From Lasiosphaeris hirsuta (taxonomy: Eukaryota; Ascomycota; Sordariomycetes; Sordariales; Lasiosphaeriaceae), in contig JAUKUA010000001.1 of the NCBI GenBank assembly GCA_030549175.1, positions 6,014,001 to 6,078,000 on the forward strand: 64,000 bases of DNA, in the 5' to 3' direction. Under the pieces are notes generated by a model that was given only the letters and a program-made list of their open reading frames with translations, did not search any database and was not told the DNA's origin. The translations under genes were made by a program, and so were the position numbers. Positions 60,344-64,000 of the stretch are shown piece after piece; the first letter of the stretch is position 1, and the number at the start of each line of letters is the position of its first letter.

Positions 60344-63300
60344 CTACTGATCCCCACTCCCTCCAGACGCGCCTCGGCCCGGAGATCTTGGCGAGAATGA
60401 AGGAGACGTGGGTGAATAGCCGGGGCTCGTCGGCGACAGCTGCTGCCCCGGAGACCGCTGGAACGAGGGGCTCGTTGGGGAGTACGCATCCGGCGAGGTT
60501 GGCGACCAGGTAGGCGATGCTGGCGAGTACGAAGGAGACGTCGGGCGGAAATTAGGCGAAGCTGGGCTGTAGCTCGGACTGGTGGGAGAGTAGGACGGCG
60601 ACGTCGGTGAGTTGAACTGCGCCGGAGATGTCGGAGAATAGTGTCTCGCTGCCGAGGGCGATGCTGGCGAGTAACTGGGAGATGTAGGACTGTAATTTGG
60701 GCTGGTGGGGCTTCCCCGAAGCATTGGTGACGTTGGCGAAAAAGATGGCGATGACGGGCTGAATTGCGGGCTGGAAGCATACCGACCACCCACGTCGAGG
60801 AGGGGAGACGTCGGCGAATAGGCGCCCGCGGGTGACGACGGTGAGTAACTGCCGTAGCTGCTGAACGGCGACGTGGGCGATGTGCTGAAAGGACTGGTAG
60901 CACGCGGGCTGGTGGCAGAGTAAGCGGAGGTGGCGTTGGACGAGCCCGGGCCGAAGCCGCCGCCATACTCTGTGGCAAACCCGCTTGGGCTGTCAGAACC
61001 GGCACCCTGGATGGGCGAGAAGTTACCCATTGTTGGGGAATAACTGCCCAAGTAGCCGTTGTCTGCCATTGGCGAGCCGGTATCGTAAGGTGTGGCGGAT
61101 CCCTCGAGTTGAGTTCCCTTGATTGTCATACCTGGCATGAGACCCATGCGTGAATTGTCTGAAATGACCGTCTCCAGCATCTTGGGATCGAGGAGGACGT
61201 CGAAGTGACCAGTGCCCATGGGGGCCATTTGTCCCAACATGACGTTCTCGGAAATTCCGCGGCAGTCGTCGAGCTCGCCAACCGCGGCGGCTTCCAGGAG
61301 AATCTCCACCGTCTCTTCGAAAGAGCAGCGCATAAGCGCACCGGTATCAGCACGGTTGATACCGTGCCGCGTTACCGCGGCGACGCTACCTCTGTACGTC
61401 ATGACATCGACTAGAAGAGCTAGATGGCGATGGTTGACGTAGGAACCATCGAAAGCCAAGACCATCGTCAGCTCTCGCATCAAGGCGGATCGAGCGGCCT
61501 CAATGCCGAAGACATCGACAACCTGCCAAAGGTCGTTGGTGTAGGTTCGTGTCACGTCCACACCCTCAACCTGCAGGACTTCGCGAAGCGCCGTGCCTTG
61601 TGTATCGAGATACCATTCTTGGGTGCGTGGATCATCCTTCTTCGAGGTGAGCGCGCCTGAATCGGTTTCGATAAGCTTATTCCCCTTGTTCAAGAATGCA
61701 CGTTCGATGCCAGTAACACCGCGGAGTGTCACCTTGTCAAGGAGATGCTCCTCGAGCTTCTTCAACAATACATCGTCCTCCATGAGGGCATTTCCGTCAT
61801 CATCTTTATCGCTTGAACTTTGGAATAGTCGTAGCCGAAGGACCATCTCTTCGGCATTGTTGTCGCTGAAGACCACAGCAAGCTCGGATTTGTACCCATC
61901 CTTGATGCTCTGAGCAACGTCCTCAACCCGAAGACCTTTGTCAAGCATTTTTTGCCGATCGAGAGTAATTCTCAGAAGCCAGCGGGACTGAGTTTCCAAG
62001 GTCTCAGCTTCTGTCGAGTCTGGGATCAGGAAATATGACTCGACCATGTCAAAATCCTCCGGAATATTGGTAGAAGTGATGTCCGGGTCGTAGTAAATTT
62101 CCGTGACCGCCGTGACCGATCGCAGACTGGTGTGCTCGACGGCATTGCGGAGCTTCTTGGCAGCCTCTTGGCTTGCGTTTTCGGAGTCCAAGTAAACAAT
62201 CATGGATGGTGTCTTGATGTTAGACGCGACATTGAGAATCTCCTTGAGACGGGGAACACCGAGAGTGACGTTCTTGGAGGACACACCAGCGAAATGGAAT
62301 GTGTTGAGTGTCATCTGTGTTGCGGGTTCTCCAATAGACTGAGCGGCCAAGACACCGACCATCTCTCCTGGGCTGACCATGGCTCGACCCCAGCGGTTCT
62401 CTAGCTCGCCTAAAATGTGCTCAAAGCCCAACTTGTTCAGCTTCTGCTTCACAGCGAGACGCTTGAATGCCAGGCGAGAGCGCAACTGGGCCTTGAATAG
62501 GATTGTTGCATTGTGGTCGGCCTCCTTTGAGATCTCATCCTCACCACGCACAACAACCATTCGGTTAAGCAGTGCTTGAACGGCAGGAATCACGTCCCGT
62601 GGTGTGAGGTCGCTGCGTTGGCCTTCATCAACCTTGAAGAGCTTCTTTGCACTCTCGATCATACGGATGATGTTCAGCGGAAGTTGCATCATCGGATCTC
62701 CCATGTTGCGAACATTGAGTTTCCGGATCAGCTTGCGATCGGCCGTCAACTGTTCATACTCCAGATCGAGGAGTTCTTGAACTGTGGGGTCGCTTGCAAT
62801 TTCTCTGCCATACTCCAGCTTGGCCAACTCATCAGCGGACCGTGCCTCGTCCATGACATCAAGACGGAAGAGGTCATCAAACTCCTTTGCAGGGATACTA
62901 ATGTAATCGACCTTCTGGTTCTCAATAGAGATGCCATCCAATCCGTCTTCACCATAAACGAACTGAATGATATCACCGAGTGAATTTCGCACAGTACCAT
63001 CGTACTGAGCCTCCGCATCTTCAAGCGCCTTGACTAGACGGCGTTGGATGTAACCAGTCTCGGCCGTTTTGACAGCCGTGTCGATTAGACCTTCTCGACC
63101 AGCCATAGCGTGGAAGAAGAATTCTGTGGGTGTCAAACCACGGAGGTAAGAGTTCTCAACAAAACCTCGGGCTTCTGGAGAATAGTCGTCCTTTGTGAAA
63201 TGAGGAAGCGTTCTGTACTTGAACCCGAACGGAATACGCTTGCCTTCGACAATCTGCTGACCGACGAGGGCAGTCATCTGCGAGATATTGATACTCGAAC

Positions 63301-64000
63301 CCTTCGATCCAGACCGGGCCATTGTCACGGCATTGTTGATGTCCTTTAGACTGCTCTCGGTGGTAGTACCAGCATTGTCACGTGCTGTGTTGAGGGCGGC
63401 TGATACCTTGTTCTCGAATGTTTCTCGAATATTCATGCCGGGCAACGCTTCAAGCTGATTATTAGTGGCTTGTTGCGTCAAGATGCGGACCTTCTCCTTT
63501 TCCGTGTCGATGTTTTCTTGAACTTTTGCGATGGTGGCGGAATCGGGAATGGTATCGCCGATACCGATGCTATGTCCATTGTGTAGAAGCCAGTAGTTCA
63601 CAACCCGCTGGCAGCCGTTGAGGAAGTCCATAGCACCATGTGGGCCAATCATGTTGTAGCAGAGATGGATGATACCTCCTCCAGCAGCGCCGACGTTCTT
63701 CTTGGTGAGCAAACCGTACATAAGCTCACCCTGTTGAATGAGGAGGCCTTCATCCTTAAGCGGGGCATTTTCCTTCCCAGAAGGCGTGCTGAGATTGATA
63801 ATGTTGGGAATGACCAAGCTAGCAACCTGCTTTCCTGTCCACCGTGGGCTAGGCTTAACGATGGCAGGACGAGGGATGATGCCATCCCATTCGGGAACCC
63901 AAAGCATGATGTTCATCAAAAGCTCTTTGTCAATGAACGTGTCGCGCCGACAGAGCTTGTAAACACCAGCCAAAGTATCCTGAACAATACCCATGAGAGG
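60344..64000 (-). CDS. rpb1: RNA polymerase II largest subunit RPB1, C-terminal part (5' end outside the window)
   Basis: The uninterrupted frame covers about 1218 residues and runs off the right edge, so the true start is not in the window. Rpb1 forms the Pol II catalytic cleft. The bridge helix region is seen as GLTPTEFFFHAMAGREGLIDTAVKTAETGYIQRRL, and the trigger-loop region as QMTLNTFHFAGVSSKNVTLGVPRLKEILNVA. Earlier, KPSPRWTGKQ and PEWDGIIPRPA are typical. After GQMAPMGTGHFDVLLD the sequence passes into the C-terminal domain, made of heptad-like repeats. Only four are exact YSPTSPS; others are shortened, lengthened or changed (YSPASPS, FSPTSP, RPTSP). It ends in GRGASGGSGDQ. No intron is needed in this part. 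Confidence 0.97.
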   Translation of the reverse strand, partial: PLMGIVQDTLAGVYKLCRRDTFIDKELLMNIMLWVPEWDGIIPRPAIVKPSPRWTGKQVASLVIPNIINLSTPSGKENAPLKDEGLLIQQGELMYGLLTKKNVGAAGGGIIHLCYNMIGPHGAMDFLNGCQRVVNYWLLHNGHSIGIGDTIPDSATIAKVQENIDTEKEKVRILTQQATNNQLEALPGMNIRETFENKVSAALNTARDNAGTTTESSLKDINNAVTMARSGSKGSSINISQMTALVGQQIVEGKRIPFGFKYRTLPHFTKDDYSPEARGFVENSYLRGLTPTEFFFHAMAGREGLIDTAVKTAETGYIQRRLVKALEDAEAQYDGTVRNSLGDIIQFVYGEDGLDGISIENQKVDYISIPAKEFDDLFRLDVMDEARSADELAKLEYGREIASDPTVQELLDLEYEQLTADRKLIRKLNVRNMGDPMMQLPLNIIRMIESAKKLFKVDEGQRSDLTPRDVIPAVQALLNRMVVVRGEDEISKEADHNATILFKAQLRSRLAFKRLAVKQKLNKLGFEHILGELENRWGRAMVSPGEMVGVLAAQSIGEPATQMTLNTFHFAGVSSKNVTLGVPRLKEILNVASNIKTPSMIVYLDSENASQEAAKKLRNAVEHTSLRSVTAVTEIYYDPDITSTNIPEDFDMVESYFLIPDSTEAETLETQSRWLLRITLDRQKMLDKGLRVEDVAQSIKDGYKSELAVVFSDNNAEEMVLRLRLFQSSSDKDDDGNALMEDDVLLKKLEEHLLDKVTLRGVTGIERAFLNKGNKLIETDSGALTSKKDDPRTQEWYLDTQGTALREVLQVEGVDVTRTYTNDLWQVVDVFGIEAARSALMRELTMVLAFDGSYVNHRHLALLVDVMTYRGSVAAVTRHGINRADTGALMRCSFEETVEILLEAAAVGELDDCRGISENVMLGQMAPMGTGHFDVLLDPKMLETVISDNSRMGLMPGMTIKGTQLEGSATPYDTGSPMADNGYLGSYSPTMGNFSPIQGAGSDSPSGFATEYGGGFGPGSSNATSAYSATSPRATSPFSTSPTSPFSSYGSYSPSSPAGAYSPTSPLLDVGGRYASSPQFSPSSPSFSPTSPMLRGSPTSPNYSPTSPSYSPASPSAARHYSPTSPAQFNSPTSPSYSPTSPSYSPASPNFRPTSPSYSPASPTWSPTSPDAYSPTSPSFQRSPGQQLSPTSPGYSPTSPSFSPRSPGRGASGGSGDQ

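Overview
The window is a stretch of nuclear chromosome from a filamentous ascomycete. Short introns (about 47-112 bp) with GT/AG ends and CTAAC/CTGAC-type branch sequences, CT-rich leaders, and the gene set (NoxA-type NADPH oxidase, Pal1-domain protein, fungal Cft1, Ssb-type Hsp70, RSC-type bromodomain protein) fit Pezizomycotina. A Sordariomycete is likely, but I infer this from general protein resemblance only.

Layout, left to right: NADPH oxidase NoxA (+, 628-2513); a 2.1 kb gap; Mpv17/Sym1 membrane protein (+, 4650-5274); UDP-GlcNAc pyrophosphorylase (-, 5648-7238), divergent from a TDG/Mug-type DNA glycosylase (+, 7993-9042); a secreted, GPI-anchor-like Gly/Ser-rich protein (-, 9390-10631); an ANCHR/ZFYVE19-like zinc-finger protein (+, 12137-13384); an LMBR1-like membrane protein (-, 13872-15668), divergent from Cft1/CPSF160 (+, 16245-20783); a Pal1-domain protein (-, 21753-23228); Usb1 U6 snRNA phosphodiesterase (+, 25019-26020); Ero1 (-, 26437-28428); Cks1 (-, 29937-30457), divergent from an Rsc4-like tandem bromodomain protein (+, 31543-34218); an unrecognised 744-residue membrane-associated protein (+, 35011-37298); a mitochondrial BolA-like protein (-, 37472-37921), divergent from a malonyl-CoA-synthetase-like enzyme (+, 38659-40723); eIF4E (-, 41686-42544), divergent from Ssb Hsp70 (+, 43332-45565); and a 109-residue unknown protein (-, 47927-48256). 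Then come 12 kb in which I can support only one small cysteine/histidine-rich ORF (54404-54589), and finally the 3' two thirds of RPB1 (-, 60344-64000, running off the window).

This is not an operon or gene cluster. The genes are mostly single-copy housekeeping genes: RNA synthesis and processing (RPB1, Cft1, Usb1, Rsc4), translation and co-translational folding (eIF4E, Ssb), ER and mitochondrial metabolism (Ero1, UAP1, BolA, Sym1, malonyl-CoA synthetase), cell cycle and division (Cks1, ANCHR-like), and morphogenesis and redox signalling (Pal1, NoxA). Several lie in head-to-head pairs with shared upstream regions. Three of those regions contain suggestive regulatory motifs: paired MluI-type boxes, an inverted CCAAT pair, and an overlapping Gcn4/CPC1-type plus CACGTG site.

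I found no tRNA, rRNA, transposon or CRISPR array, and no clear novel multi-gene system. The most open items are the 12 kb gene-poor tract, the unknown proteins, and the eroded RPB1 C-terminal domain. Exon boundaries were worked out by hand from splice signals and reading-frame continuity and have not been checked against transcripts.
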